DNA of 64,000 nt from Chionoecetes opilio (GCA_016584305.1 JACEEZ010009483.1:823501-887500); one strand, 5' to 3'. Positions 12,401-22,790 are shown, counted from the stretch's first letter. Numbers and translations are program-made. The notes: generated by a model not told the origin, from the sequence alone.

Positions 12401-15400
12401 TTGGTCTTGTAGTCAAGCTTGGTCCATACTCCTTTTTCTACACAAAGTTCTGTAAAAAAGTAACCACTCGTTCAACAACAGTTCATTAAACATTCATTAA
12501 CATCAGTTCTATAAAAGCAAGAGGAAGTGTAAATTATTATTCAAACAAGAGCACTCCAAGAACGCATACCTCCGTCAAGGCTAAATGAGCAAATTAAACT
12601 AAAGATTTCTAATAAATGCAACGGTACTTGCATTATTGATACCCTTACACCTCCAAAAGTTAATTCCATTTTAATGAATTCAGCACTCTGCTTTCTCCTC
12701 CGTCTGCACTTTTTGAATTGTAAGTATAGACGCTGGAAACCAGAGATTTGTCCTAAGAATGGAATTGGAAACTCTAGGGTTTAGAACAGATAGAGATAGC
12801 TGGAAGCGTATTATCAGCCGTCTAACCTCATCAAATATTACTGTAAATGGCGGCGTACAAGTCGACTCTTTGAGCCTGAAAAAATATCTCCATAACTATG
12901 GGTCGACTTATATGGCAAGGATAAAATGCGAACCTTTACCATCGAGTGCCAAACAAGCGGAACAGCACTACTAACAATCGCTGTACACCTACTACCGTAA
13001 CTCCAGTCAGACAACTATAATATGCGCCACTTCCAGAGCAAAAGCGATAACTGGAGAAGATGTTTAGCGACAGTTCCACCCACAGCTGTTTCCAACAGCT
13101 GATGACACACTGTAAACACTGGCGAATGCAAATGGCGGAGGGCACCGGTAAGTGCAGTCCAGTCATAGGTACTACCGTGTTTTACTATAATATACAGTAT
13201 GCATCGGTACTATCAGGGGACTAGGGTGTTTTTCAAGTGAAAACAAGAGGGGGACCTATAGTAAAGATTCATATCTTCATATAAGTGGTGTGGTGTTATG
13301 TGCTTTTGCGACAGGTTACCGTATACCGTACCGTAGCCTATCCACATTCAAGCTTTGGCCTACCAGTGGCCAACCGTATTTTTGGGGCCGACTTATACGG
13401 CAAGTATAGCCGCCATTTACGGTATGTGAAAAACTGACGTTAAACCGAAAGAAGAAGAAAGGTGGGTGGAGAAGGGGACTGAGGGAGCTTGAAGTTAAGA
13501 GAGAGAGTGCATAGATGCCAAAATTGGTGTTGGGCTCTACCTTGAAGGCAGCATATGATGAGGCCCCAGGACATCATTTAAAAACTCCTGGATCAAGACC
13601 TGGATCCAAATTGACTCCAAAAGTAAATCACTTCTAAATCAGGCCAAACCCCCACCTCTGGTAATATTTTCCTGCAAATCCATCCATAACATTTTGCAAA
13701 ATCCTGCTAACAAACCGAACAATCACATAACCTCCTTGGCGGAGGTAACAAAAAGTTCATGTATGGGGAGACAGGTGCAGCAATAACACTGCATTGGAAC
13801 ATTCGATAGATTGTTTCATAATTGATTAAGGTGGTGGCAATGGCATTCCGTCCATAGTTTTGTTGTAAAATGCTTGACTTCAATGACATGAAATTTCCTT
13901 TCATGAAATAACAATAAATCATTGGAACTCCTCCTTTCCTAATATTTTCTTGTAATAATTCAGTCAACATTATGTGGGCTTTCCCAAAAAACATTGCTTT
14001 ATAGTCCTTGATCTGCTTTCAAGAGAAAAAATCCTAAATGCAGTAATTTGCTGATATTCTGCAGGCTCCAGCTTGTGCATGAGATGAGATGGCACACAGT
14101 CTACCTACATGCTCACCCTTTTTGTGTGCTTGGCTGATATATTGATGATTGATTTAATGCCAAAAAGGGGGAAATGTGCCAGACATCAGAGGTCATATGG
14201 CACTATGGCAAAGCATAAAAAAAGGGAGGGGTTATAGAGAAAGTGTGAAACGGTGAGGGAAGGGGAGAGGAACGGGATGTTACAACAGGATGGTTACATC
14301 AAATGAAGGATATGGAATTGTTAGAGGAAGATCATAAGCTTGGCTGATAGAATGTGTACCTATGGACTAATATGGTAAAGGGTAAACTTGGTGACCTGAA
14401 TGTGACTCTGTGTCCTAGGTAAAGCATCAGGTAATATGGGGTTAGAGATACTTTGGTAAATTTCTAGTGTTTGCCATACCTACTCTCCCACTTCCCCCAA
14501 ACAAGTTTGGGACCTGTGGGAATGCAGGGTTTTCGGGTGGGGAACAAGTTATGCGTCGGAAACACGTAATTTAAGAGTTGTGTAGGCGGGGTGGGGGGGG
14601 CTTGGTTCCCTAGACCTAGGGTAATTTCCTTATATCTAGAGAAATTTGCCTAACCAAAATTAACCAAACCTAGCCAAATTTAACCTAACCTAGCGGGGGG
14701 CTTGACCCACCGATAACCTAACCTAACCAAATCTAACCTACCCTACCCAAATATAACTTACCCTTACCTAACCAAATCTATCCTAACCTAAACACATCTA
14801 ACCTAACCTCCTAGCGAGGGGTTGGAGGGGGTTCTCGACCCTTCGGTCATCATTCTGTGAGGATCGTCAGGTTCACACATCTCACACAAATTTTTTCAAC
14901 ACCCCTAACTCAAAAACGATGTCGTTGCGATGCATAATTTGTACCCCAGCCAAATATCCCGCATTCCCCCAGGTCCCCAAGCTTGTTTTGTGAGAGAGGG
15001 GGAGTATGGGCAAACACTAGAATAATACCAATACTTCTTATCATAACTAAACGTTCAGGATACTTAAACCCACCGATCGTGTATTGGTCTAAACTGCACA
15101 TATACCCATACCTACATCAATAATATAAAAGTGGGAATGAAATTTCTTAGCCTTATGGTATCTTCTTCCAATGCTTGAAATAGAAGTATCAGAAATTCAG
15201 AACAGACAGCAGCCACCACTAGTCAATAGTCATGCTTTGTCTACTTGGTCAAAAGGACTAAATATATTTGTGACACATTCAATTTTACTTAACAGGTGAC
15301 TCTCAAATCAAAATATTAAAGATAAATAAAATTATGAAAATTATCAAGATGAATTCAAGCAACTGTTTTTCACTGATCCATCACTTTAATATGACAGTTA

Positions 15401-16374
15401 CTAAAATGGTAGAAAAACCCATTGAAATAGTTGATGTGACGATTAAGCAATATGAATCAAACAAAGGAGTGCAGACAGAATAGGTCAGCTCTGAAGAGAA
15501 GGAGCCTCAAGGCCACAGTCAAGGAGCGCTACACAAAGGCAGACTCCAGGGATCAGGGCCAGTCTTTGCCAGGCTTGGGAACAAACAAAGGTGTCGGTTC
15601 AAGAAGAGGTTGGATGCCACATGGGGAGGCTACATCATCAGTCTAAAGGGTTACTGGAAGCCTTAATTCCTTACTGCGGTACTGGTAATACTGAGAAGGC
15701 AAATATTTACACACAAAGGATGACTTGGCAATATTGCTGTTAGACTACAGTAACAATGGTGTTGGTTTGCCTGTTGCCTCATTTCCAATAATTGTTGCCC
15801 AGGTAACTCCGCCACATACTCCAGGCTGGCTCAGGGCCGTGGGCATGGGATACAGCGTCCCTACTCCCTTGCAGGCCATGGCCATTGGCTGAACCAAGAA
15901 CAAAGCCATCTCCACGCTGTGACCTGTGACGTGCCTACAGGTGTGGGGTGTCCTGCCTCCCTCCAGCCACACAGCGTTGTAGGGGAGGAACAGGTGTGTT
16001 GTATTGGGTGGGACTGGCACAACAAACTATTATATGAGGCAACACTTTCTAGAGCCCTCATGACGGCGGGCTGGGGGGCTGCCTTGAGGGTGTTCCCGGC
16101 CGGCTCACGTCAGTGTGCAATGGTCCTGAGTGGGTGGTGGACGCCCCCGCATACCCCAGGGCAGCGGGGGCGTCGCGGGTGAGGCCCTAAGGACACCGCA
16201 GCACCACGAGGCCGTCACGCTGGTGTCTACGTGACTTGTGACAGGCACGCCGGGCCCTGCCCCCAGTGTGTCCTTCACGGCCTAACACTGCTTCCACACA
16301 CCTGGGTACACCTGCTTACCTGGCCGAGCCTTCTTCTTGGCGTCCCTGACCCGCTTCCTGCACCTGTGGTCCAT
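6474..16374 (-). CDS. JMJD6: JmjC-domain arginine demethylase / lysyl hydroxylase JMJD6, 8 exons
   Basis: Minus-strand coding exons: 16374-16320, 12449-12238, 12074-11922, 11612-11416, 10901-10754, 8728-8540, 8149-7962 and 6507-6474. All phases close, giving 391 aa (human is 403). The start [20 protein letters not shown] matches the basic N terminus of JMJD6. The JmjC domain carries the Fe(II) ligands H188 and D190 ([10 protein letters not shown]) and H274 (PGGWWHVV), plus the WFVMGP and GHKRWCLFP blocks. After [13 protein letters not shown] comes the family's acidic polyserine tail, then a KKKRRKKHH end. JMJD6 is a nuclear 2-oxoglutarate oxygenase acting on splicing factors and histones (family knowledge). 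Exon 8 is inferred from a strong AG|GTGAGC donor at 7961 and a TTACAG acceptor. If that intron is retained, a TGA at 7960-7958 ends the protein at 381 aa. Introns carry MITEs and LINE ends. Confidence 0.93.
6865..7248 (-). other. GC-richer open stretch inside JMJD6 intron 7, unassigned
   Basis: A 127-codon ORF (6865-7248) and an overlapping ORF in another minus frame (6713-6991, containing a WGESWQEMF segment) sit in a local rise in GC. Neither could be matched to a family. The second frame meets a TGA just upstream and lacks a clear acceptor. It could be a degraded retrocopy or chance. Confidence 0.25.
7779..7798. repeat. (GA)n microsatellite
   Basis: Ten GA dinucleotides in JMJD6 intron 7. 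Confidence 0.9.
9331..9668. mobile_element. hAT-type MITE with perfect 8-bp target duplication
   Basis: The 338-bp element begins CAGGGGTGGGGAA and ends with the reverse complement TTCCCCACCCCTG. It is flanked on both sides by CACTAGAC (9323-9330 and 9669-9676). CAGGG termini plus an 8-bp duplication are hAT hallmarks. There is no coding capacity. It lies in the JMJD6 intron between the sixth (8728-8540) and fifth (10901-10754) exons. Confidence 0.9.
12841..13422. mobile_element. TA-flanked MITE in JMJD6 intron 1
   Basis: The left end CTGTAAATGGCGGC and right end GCCGCCATTTACGG form terminal inverted repeats (one mismatch). Both are bordered by TA (12839-12840 and 13423-13424), as in the Tc1/mariner superfamily. 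The 582-bp body has GTCGACTTATA-like subterminal repeats and no intact ORF; the plus-strand ORF at 12759-12974 crosses its left border and is not credible. Confidence 0.75.
13560..13752 (+). mobile_element. RTE-like LINE 3' end
   Basis: The segment ends ACATAACCTCCTTGGCGGAG, preceded by AAAATCCTGCTAACAAACC. This tail is typical of invertebrate RTE elements as I recall them. A related tail is at 31091-31363. It is 5'-truncated with no coding region. Confidence 0.6.
14440..15045. mobile_element. Fold-back element with TTAGG-like core
   Basis: Arms at about 14445-14570 and 14905-15040 are inverted copies (shared blocks TTCTAGTGTTTGCC, GGGAATGC and a TTATGC(A/G)TCG-like segment). The loop at 14636-14815 is rich in CCTAACCTAA-type repeats and contains CCTCCTAGCGAGG, a motif that returns at 37528 and 37623. 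No target duplication was identified. It lies in JMJD6 intron 1. Confidence 0.65.
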
Positions 16375-16500
16375 AAAGCCTCGCACCGCCGCGCCTCCCA
16401 GCCGCCTACTTCATCGGCACAGCTGACAACACTGCTGCTGCTGCTGCCGCTGCACGCCTGCCTGCACGCCGCGGGGTCTTCCCAGCTGTTCTCGGCCCAA
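16060..16500 (-). promoter_or_regulatory. Probable JMJD6 promoter / first-exon CpG-rich region
   Basis: Base composition turns GC- and CpG-rich around the first coding exon (16320-16374), in contrast to AT-rich flanks. No TATA box was seen on the minus strand immediately above the ATG, consistent with a broad housekeeping promoter. The transcription start is not determined. Confidence 0.45.
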
Positions 16501-16782
16501 CCACACATTATTGCATCACATTTATAGCCACTAATAATACATGCAATCAACTTGAAAATTATAGTTTATTATTTTTTTTTTGCGTAATTTACCCGTTAAA
16601 ACAGCGGATAAGCGCTGTAGGTTACCCTACCTACCTATAATACATTTTTTATGAAATGGATGCACTTATTTAAATGATGACAATAGAAATAACAGTGTGA
16701 TGGTAATGACTGTTATCTCTCCATTCATCAGATTATATAGAACACTTATCATGCGTACTCATCATTCATGTGGATACTACAG

Positions 16783-17050
16783 TCAGGGATGCCACTCCTT
16801 GGGATTTTTCCCAAGAACTTGGGATTTGGCCATGGCCTTGGGATATTTTTTTGTCTATCTTGGGATTTTTGGGGGATTATTCAAATATTTCTCCAGTAGT
16901 TTATCTCAAGGTAAGCATATGTACCGTATTTAGGATTCAGTTTCGATGTTTATTTTAAAGACCTTGGGATGTTTTTGTCTATCTTGTGATTTTTAGGGTC
17001 AGTCTTGGGATTTCTGAAAATTTAGTGACAAGTGGGAAGTTGGGAACCCT
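16783..17050. mobile_element. TTGGGAT-rich short repeat element
   Basis: Imperfect inverted ends (CAGGGATGCC at left, GGGAACCCTG at right) bound about 270 bases. TTGGGAT or CTTGGGA recurs at least seven times inside. The ends resemble hAT termini, but flanking 8-mers do not match, so the boundary is provisional. Confidence 0.4.
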
Positions 17051-17092
17051 GCAGGGCCTGCACAGTGCACGCACACAGTAGTGACGGTGACA

Positions 17093-17186
17093 GTACTAAT
17101 CAAGGATAGTACATAGATGTACTATCCTTGGTACTAACCAAGGATACTAGAAAGTTATACTAGCCTTGGTACTAACAGAAGACGAT
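17093..17186. repeat. Two tandem hairpins
   Basis: AAGGATAGTACAT pairs with ATGTACTATCCTT across a loop of a few bases. Next to it AAGGATACTAG pairs imperfectly with ACTAGCCTT. GGTACTAA is repeated between and after them. Function is unknown; similar stems occur in MITE termini. Confidence 0.6.
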
Positions 17187-18875
17187 CCCGTCGATCCCAC
17201 TTCCCGACATCCCTGCCCTTCTACTAACACCGTAACACGTCCTGAGGGAGGCGAGGCGAGGCGGTGCTATCGGACAGGGACACCAAGACAAGCGTTGGCA
17301 GGCTCAGGGTGTTGAGGTGAAGAGTCTACAGGTCAGTTCCACGCTAGGAGGAGCATTACCACTGGAGTGTTAAAAGTAGAAGTGCTGAGGTTATTCTAAA
17401 GCTTTATTTGGCTCTAGTCAGACCTCACCTATGCAGTTCAGTTTTGGTCTCCATATTACAGGATGGGGTATTATTTTACGACAGGACCAAACTTCCCTAC
17501 ACAATTGGGAGCATGGTTTTTGTTTACCTTATTGTATTCTAAGAGACATTTTCTCCTTGAGCTTTCCGTCGCAAATCAATAGTTTCGGAGATATGGAACA
17601 TTTAAGGTGGGAGGAGGAATACGTCTACTTGTATACAAAATGCCGCCCTCTTCCTCTTCTTGTGACCTGCATCGCTTTTGTTTGGTATTTTATTAAACTT
17701 TTATTAAAGGTGTCTTGCACTGACGTCACGATCTAGCGTCTTCAAGCCAAATGCCGCCCGTCGGAGCGAGCTGGAGAACCAACAAACTCCACTTGCCGCC
17801 CGTGTTTGCCAGCTTATGGTAATTTTCCCCTACCAAATATGTTTATCAGTATAAAAGATATACTGTTATCTTCGGAAATGCTTGTTCTATAATATTATCA
17901 AATAAAAAACCGTAAAACACACTAAAGAAAGGCCATTATGAGACTCAAGAAATATGCATGAACTTAATATTCATCAACTCCAGCTCCCATTTAATATTTT
18001 GCTCGAAAACATTTTACATGGACAATATCAATAGAAGCGGAATTTCATTAGCTTTCCATTGATATATTTCGTTTTCTGATAAATAAATTAGAACCATGTA
18101 TAAATTAGCGTTAAAGTAATCGTCCAGACCCATTTTTTCTTTGCATAATTATGTTGAATGTTCATTCAAAATACCTAATCCACAAAAAATTATTCATTTC
18201 CACGTCTTATTTCCCTAGAAACATGACTTTTGTAAAAAGCGCGGGAAAAACAACAGCCCCATTCCAGCCGTGGCGGGAAACTTGCTGGCGACGTCACACG
18301 AGTGAGCCTCCCAGCCCGGCCCTATACAAATACACGGAGACTCGGAGAAAAATGTAGTACTACTTGGGGAATTTTGGGTGTTTCTGATATATTTTTTTTT
18401 CGATGTGACATATACTTGCATCCTTCATGGATACAGCAAGAAAGCTGTGCCTTTGCAGAGAGCTTAGCACCCATTTCTGACCTATTTGACCATGATAATG
18501 TCTGTGCAGCTCCTGGCAGTGGCGGGTGAGAGGAGTGCGGCTAGACAATGTGCTTCACACCGCGCTTTTCCGGGTTTTTTATTTGATAATATTATAGAAC
18601 AAGCATTTCCGAAGATAACAGTATATCTTTTATACTGATAGACATTTATTTATTATAGGGGCATATAAACATATACAGGGAGGTCCCGTTATACGAGCAT
18701 TCGATATACGAGAATCCGATGATACGAGAGGTGTAAATTAGGGTCTATTTTCAATATACGAGATCGAAAATCCAATGATACGACATTCAAACTTGGGTGA
18801 GTAAAATTATCAAGCTCAAAATGCGCGCCCTACCACTCCCGGGCTGGACAAAGGGAGATTTGGTTGACCCCAGTG

Positions 18876-19196
18876 AGGTCACCTCTAGCAAGCCGTGACT
18901 TGAAGGGTAATTAAGCATATGGCGCGGCCTGATATTTAGTGGTAATTAGCAGGTGTGCACCCCCAACCTTGGGACCGCAGTCAGGTCACCCCTAGCAAGG
19001 CGTGACCTGAAGGGTAATTAAGCATATGGCGCGGCCTGATATTTAGGGGTAATTAGCAGGTGTGCAGCCCCAACCTTGGGACCGCAGTCAGGTCACCCCT
19101 AGCAAGGCGTGACCTGAAGGGTAATTAAGCATATGGCGCGGCCTGACCTTTAGGGGTAATTAGCAGGTGTGCAGCCCCAACCTTGGGACCGCTACA
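18876..19196 (+). repeat. 107-bp tandem repeat, three copies
   Basis: AGGTCACC-initiated units start at 18876, 18983 and 19090. Each contains TAATTAAGCATATGGCGCGG and ends near CCAACCTTGGGACCGC. Copies 2 and 3 are nearly identical, copy 1 more diverged. Confidence 0.9.
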
Positions 19197-19212
19197 CTAC
19201 CTTCTCTTGTAT

Positions 19213-19392
19213 CAGCCCGTCAGGGTGGCAAGGTTGGTAGAGACGTGAGTTCGCAATGTGCAGCGTCCCTGTGCATTCAGTCAGCGGTTCGAGTCCGCCT
19301 AGTTCGTGCTGATGTGGCGGCGCTTTGTATAGTCAATAACCTTGTAGTTGGTACTTGCAAAGTGTCTAGATAGGATGAAAATCTTATCTTAT
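19213..19392 (+). mobile_element. tRNA-derived SINE, copy 1
   Basis: A B-box-like GGTTCGAGTCC lies at 19286-19296, with a weak A-box-like TGGCAAGGTTGGTAGAG upstream. The body GCGCTTTGTATAGTCAATAA and the TCTTATCTTATCT tail are shared with the copy near 24645-24792. Confidence 0.7.
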
Positions 19393-19919
19393 CTTCTCTT
19401 GTATCATGGGGCGTCCCCTACATTACAACGTCTTTTTTGCTTGTTATGCATGTTTTATGTTTAATTAATGTGCAGTTATGTTATTTTGTGTGCTATTTTC
19501 TCTTTCAGAATGATTTTTCTACAGAATAGGTAGTACAGTGTGGGTAATATAGACGCTGTGTGTTTGTTGTGTTTGCAACAAGGTTGTGTTTGTTTATTTT
19601 AGCTTGAAAAACATCTTTTTTTTCTCTTTTTTTCTTTTAATTGATGGGGTCTTGGAACCAAATCTATGTTTTACCATTAGTTATGTGTTTCGTTATACGA
19701 GATTTCGCTTTACGAGTATGCCAGGTGGAACCTAACTGCTCGTATCTTCGGGACCTCCCTGTATAGGGGAAAATTACCATAAGCTGGCAAACACGGGCGG
19801 CAAGTGGAGTTTGTTGGTCCTCCAGCTCGCTCCGACGGGCGGCATTTGGCTTGAAGCCGCGTCTGTCGCAGCCACAACAAGGGCTGTGACGTCACGTGCA
19901 AGACACCTATTGGACCCAG

Positions 19920-20000
19920 TTAGGAGGTTAAAGGTTAGTTAAGGTAAGGTAAGGTTAGGTTAGGTTAGGTAAGGTTAGGTTAGGTAAGGTAAGGTAAGGT
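19920..20000 (+). repeat. TTAGG/TAAGG interstitial repeat
   Basis: A run of GGTTAGGTTAGGTAAGGT-type units matches the arthropod telomere motif with variants. It lies within the right arm of the fold-back element. Confidence 0.75.
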
Positions 20001-21346
20001 AGCCACGGGTGCGCCTCCGAAACAAAAGCGATGCAGGTCACAAAAAGAGGAAGAAGGAGGCATTTTGTAAACAAGGAGATGTATTCTTCCTCCCACCTAA
20101 AATGTTCATATCACCGAAACTATTGATTTGCGACGGAAAGCTCAAAGAGAAAATGTCTCTAAGAATACAATAAGGTAAACAAAAACCATGCTCCCTATTG
20201 TGTAGGGAAGTTTGGTCCTATCGTAAAAATTTACCCAGGATGGATATAGCCTTGTTAGAATCAGTGCAGAGAAGGATGACCAAAATGACTCAAGGAATAC
20301 GTAACTTTAGTTATGAAAGGAGATTGAAGCTATTAAATTTACACTCACTCGAGAGGCGTAGAGTAAGGGGCAATCTGATAGAAGTTTTTAAGTGGATAAA
20401 GGGATTTAATAAAGGAGAGGTAGGAAAAGTTCTTAAGGCTATTAACCAGGGTAGAACAAGAAGTAACGGATTCAAGCTGGAAAAGCGTAGATTTAAAAAA
20501 GAAATAGGGAATAACTGTTTCACAAATAGGGTGGTGAATGATTGGAATGAACTCAGTAGACAGGTAGTTAGTGCAGAGTCATTAGAGAGCTTTAAAGGGA
20601 GGCTAGATAAATTCATGGATGTGGATGAAAGGTGGATGTAGGTAGTGTTAAGTAACAGAAACTACCTCGTGTAGGTCTCACGGCCTCTTGTAGCTTCCTT
20701 ATTTTCTTATGTTCTTATGTTCTAGGACTCCTTCCTGCTTTCATCTTATTCGGAGATGCTGGTTCCATCCCTTGGTCATCTGGCCGGCCTCCACCAGGGT
20801 ACCTGCAGGACCAACTGACGCCTCCTGCTACAAGTGTGCTCCCAGAGTGTTGCAATGGAGGGCGTGAGGACCTACACTTGTGACGACTGTGGGAAAGTGT
20901 GCTCCTGTAAGGCTGGCATTACTGCACACATCCTCACCCATACACGCAAGACAGGGCTGACGTGTGACCATTGTGGTAAAGTGTTCGCTTATAAAAATTA
21001 ACTCATGCAGCACATGTTCATCCACACTGGTGTGAGAAACCATAAGTGTCAGGAGTGTGGGGAAAAATTTACCCTGAAAACCAGCCTTAAAACACACATG
21101 CTCACCCACACTGGTGTGAGAAACTTTTGAGTGTCAGGAGTGTAGGAAAACATTTACGGTGCTACTTTAGTATGCGTTCTACCGCAGTACCGCAGTCTAC
21201 AGTGGTGTGGGGTGTGAACCGTGTGATCTACTCCTACACTGGTCCACAGGTCCCCTACCCCTGCATCTGAAGGGATTAGTTACTGGTCCACAGGTCATGG
21301 GTCAGGTAGTTAACACAGGTCAGGTTATCATAGTTCACAGTTGTCC

Positions 21347-21378
21347 TATATAAGGTGAACAAAGGCGACTCCTCAGTT
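21347..21378 (+). promoter_or_regulatory. Core promoter of the Merlin transposase
   Basis: TATATAA at 21347-21353 is followed by the arthropod initiator TCAGTT at 21373-21378. That puts the initiator A 28 bases from the start of the TATA box, the usual spacing. It lies 42 bases upstream of the ATG. Confidence 0.65.
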
Positions 21379-21416
21379 TAGTCCCAAACTTCCACCTACG
21401 TGTATTTCACTCCACA

Positions 21417-22436
21417 ATGAAGTTGAAAGATCTTTACCGACGTGTTCTACAGTCAGAAGAAACTGCAGTTGCATTTCTTCGTAGTAATAATCTTCTGGAT
21501 GCACCACAGCAAGCAGATCCATGTCATCGATGTGGTAGTATCATGCAGGAAAAACGAAAGCGTGAGAGAGGTGGAGAATTCAGGCCTGTACTTCGCTGTC
21601 CACGTAAAGGGTGCCAAACGACACGTTCTGTTCGGCAAGGGAATGCATTATTCCATTATACGGATATGAACAACAAATTAAACAGCAAGCTGAGTTTGTG
21701 TGAAATCTTAGAACTGGTGTTTCTTTTTGTTATGGAAATACCCATGGCCCAAGCAGTAACTCTAACAGAGAGGTCTTCCGCCACAGTAAATGACTGGTAT
21801 AATATGTGCCGAGAAGTGTGTGGAAGCATCGTATCATATCGTGCAAGAGGCAAGATGGTTGGTACAGACGACAACCCGATCCAGATTGACCGATCCAGAT
21901 TGAAACAACACGAGGCAAGATTTGCCGGAAGGCGGAAATACAATCGTGGGAGAATGCTGAATGGCGATACTGCTCCCATCTCTGAAGACAGCGACGCAGA
22001 CATACAAAACAACAGGAACCATGGATGCCGAATCGATGGGCCTTGGGTATTTGGCCTTGAGCAAGGCTCTGATTGCCGTTATTTTCATGTGGAACGGCGT
22101 GACAGAAATACTCTGATTCCCATCATTCAGCGGGAATGTGAAGCCGGTTCAGTGATTCACTCTGATGAATGGCCTGCATATGAAAACTTAAATAATCTGG
22201 GTTATCGCCATAGTACAGTGAATCACCAAGAAAATTACGTGGATCCAGTAACAGGAGCTCAAGGCATAGAACGATCGTGGTTGGATGCCAAAACACGTAT
22301 TTTAAAGAACATGAGAGGTGTTAGCAAGGAACTGTTGCAGTCACACCTTAATCATTTTTGCTGGAAAGTGTTCAGAAAAGATGAACCTGATTTGTTTATA
22401 GCATTTGTGAACGATATTCGTAATGTATACCGCTAA
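21417..22436 (+). CDS. Merlin transposase (IS1595/ISXO2-like DDE)
   Basis: An uninterrupted 339-aa ORF. A zinc-ribbon near the N terminus has C36-x2-C39 and C61-x4-C66. The ISXO2-like catalytic core follows, with putative triad D158 (PIQID), D250 (SVIHSDEWPAY) and E285 (GIERSWLDAKTR). A GIERSW-type block before a basic helix is typical of the family. The protein would cut and rejoin the element's own ends. The start is supported by the TATA/Inr pair upstream and by the N-terminal LLDAP-x-CHRCG arrangement. AATAAA follows at 22499. Absence of stops or frameshifts suggests a young, possibly active copy; activity is inference. Confidence 0.93.
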   Translation: MKLKDLYRRVLQSEETAVAFLRSNNLLDAPQQADPCHRCGSIMQEKRKRERGGEFRPVLRCPRKGCQTTRSVRQGNALFHYTDMNNKLNSKLSLCEILELVFLFVMEIPMAQAVTLTERSSATVNDWYNMCREVCGSIVSYRARGKMVGTDDNPIQIDRSRLKQHEARFAGRRKYNRGRMLNGDTAPISEDSDADIQNNRNHGCRIDGPWVFGLEQGSDCRYFHVERRDRNTLIPIIQRECEAGSVIHSDEWPAYENLNNLGYRHSTVNHQENYVDPVTGAQGIERSWLDAKTRILKNMRGVSKELLQSHLNHFCWKVFRKDEPDLFIAFVNDIRNVYR

Positions 22437-22498
22437 TTGTTCATGCATGATATACTATTGTATTATAATTAGCAATGTGATGTTATTGTTAATTGATT

Positions 22499-22508
22499 AA
22501 TAAATAAA
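22499..22508 (+). promoter_or_regulatory. Polyadenylation signal of Merlin
   Basis: Two overlapping AATAAA hexamers about 65 bases after the transposase stop. Confidence 0.6.
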
Positions 22509-22790
22509 AAAATTGTTATTCTCCGATGAAAATAATCCATTAAACCCACAGTATAGCGTGGTAGAGCGGTAGACCTCATACTAAAGTAGAAGCAGCCGGT
22601 AGACCGCATACTAAGGTAGAAACAACGGTAGAATGCATACTAAAGTAGCACCACATTTACCCTGAAAACCAATCTTAACACACACATGCTCACCCACACT
22701 GGTGAAAGGAAGTACAAGTGTGATGTTTGTGGCAAGTGTTTCCTTACCAAGCGTTGTGTTGCCAGACATCAAAACACCTGTGAGGTATAG

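Larger units (their letters stand above)
18676..19761. mobile_element. Pogo/Tigger-like non-autonomous element, TA target
   Basis: The ends CAGGGAGGTCCCG and its partner CGGGACCTCCCTG are bordered by TA (18674-18675 and 19762-19763). Subterminal ATACGAG motifs are repeated in both orientations, as in Tigger-like families. The body has no transposase; it holds a 107-bp triplicate (18876-19196) and a SINE (19213-19392). It sits inside the fold-back element's right arm. Confidence 0.75.
17467..20235. mobile_element. Fold-back DNA element inserted in the LINE, hAT-like 8-bp duplication
   Basis: CAGGATGG at 17459-17466 and 20236-20243 flanks a segment whose ends are inverted (GGTATTATTTTACGA at left; TCGTAAAAATTTACC at right). 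Long arms (about 17467-17905 versus 18572-18650 plus 19762-20235) pair at high identity, sharing GGACCAAACTTCCCTACACA and GTCGGAGCGAGCTGGAG. The right arm is interrupted by a pogo-like element (18676-19761). The centre (18117-18535) is half of the inverted-repeat family also found at 50407-51307. The arms are related to those of the palindrome at 53958-55028. Confidence 0.8.
17365..20723 (+). pseudogene. Jockey/CR1-like LINE 3' end, split by a DNA transposon
   Basis: Reverse-transcriptase C-terminal sequence is recognisable on both sides of an insertion. 17380-17466 reads LKLYLALVRPHL then YAVQFWSPYYR (one small deletion between). 20244-20641 continues MDIALLESVQRR, RLKLLNLHSLERRRVRGNLI and VVNDWNELSRQVV, the usual end of such proteins, followed by TAG. 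The 3' tail to 20723 ends in TCTTATGT-type repeats and contains the tag GGCCTCTTGTAGCTTCCTTA. It is 5'-truncated and dead. The clade assignment is from recalled motifs only. Confidence 0.8.
21158..22652 (+). mobile_element. Complete Merlin (IS1595-like) DNA transposon
   Basis: The 1495-bp element has 27-bp terminal inverted repeats (21158-21184 and 22626-22652, one mismatch at position 19, starting GGTGCTACTTTAGTATGC). The 8-bp target duplication ACATTTAC is at 21150-21157 and 22653-22660. An 8-9 bp duplication is characteristic of Merlin. It carries one intact transposase ORF. The right end has two further internal copies of the CATACTAAAGTAG-type motif. Confidence 0.95.
20855..22790 (+). 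pseudogene. C2H2 zinc-finger gene fragment, broken and split by Merlin
   Basis: From ATG 20855 the frame reads C2H2 fingers with TGE-like linkers: TCDDCGKVCS...HILTHT, TCDHCGKVFAYKN, then [23 protein letters not shown]. After the Merlin insertion it resumes at 22661 with TNL...[20 protein letters not shown] and a stop at 22788-22790. It carries an in-frame TAA near 20999 and a one-base frameshift near 21127, besides the 1.5-kb insertion. Such proteins normally bind DNA as transcription factors. No intron is visible; it may be a retrocopy or a dead member of a large family. Confidence 0.8.

Noticed and set aside
12759..12974. 71-codon plus-strand ORF in JMJD6 intron 1
   Set aside because: It spans the left border of a TA-flanked MITE and has no splice or domain support.
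14636..14815. True telomere
   Set aside because: The TTAGG-like units are short, degenerate, mixed with other sequence and flanked by unique DNA and genes on both sides.
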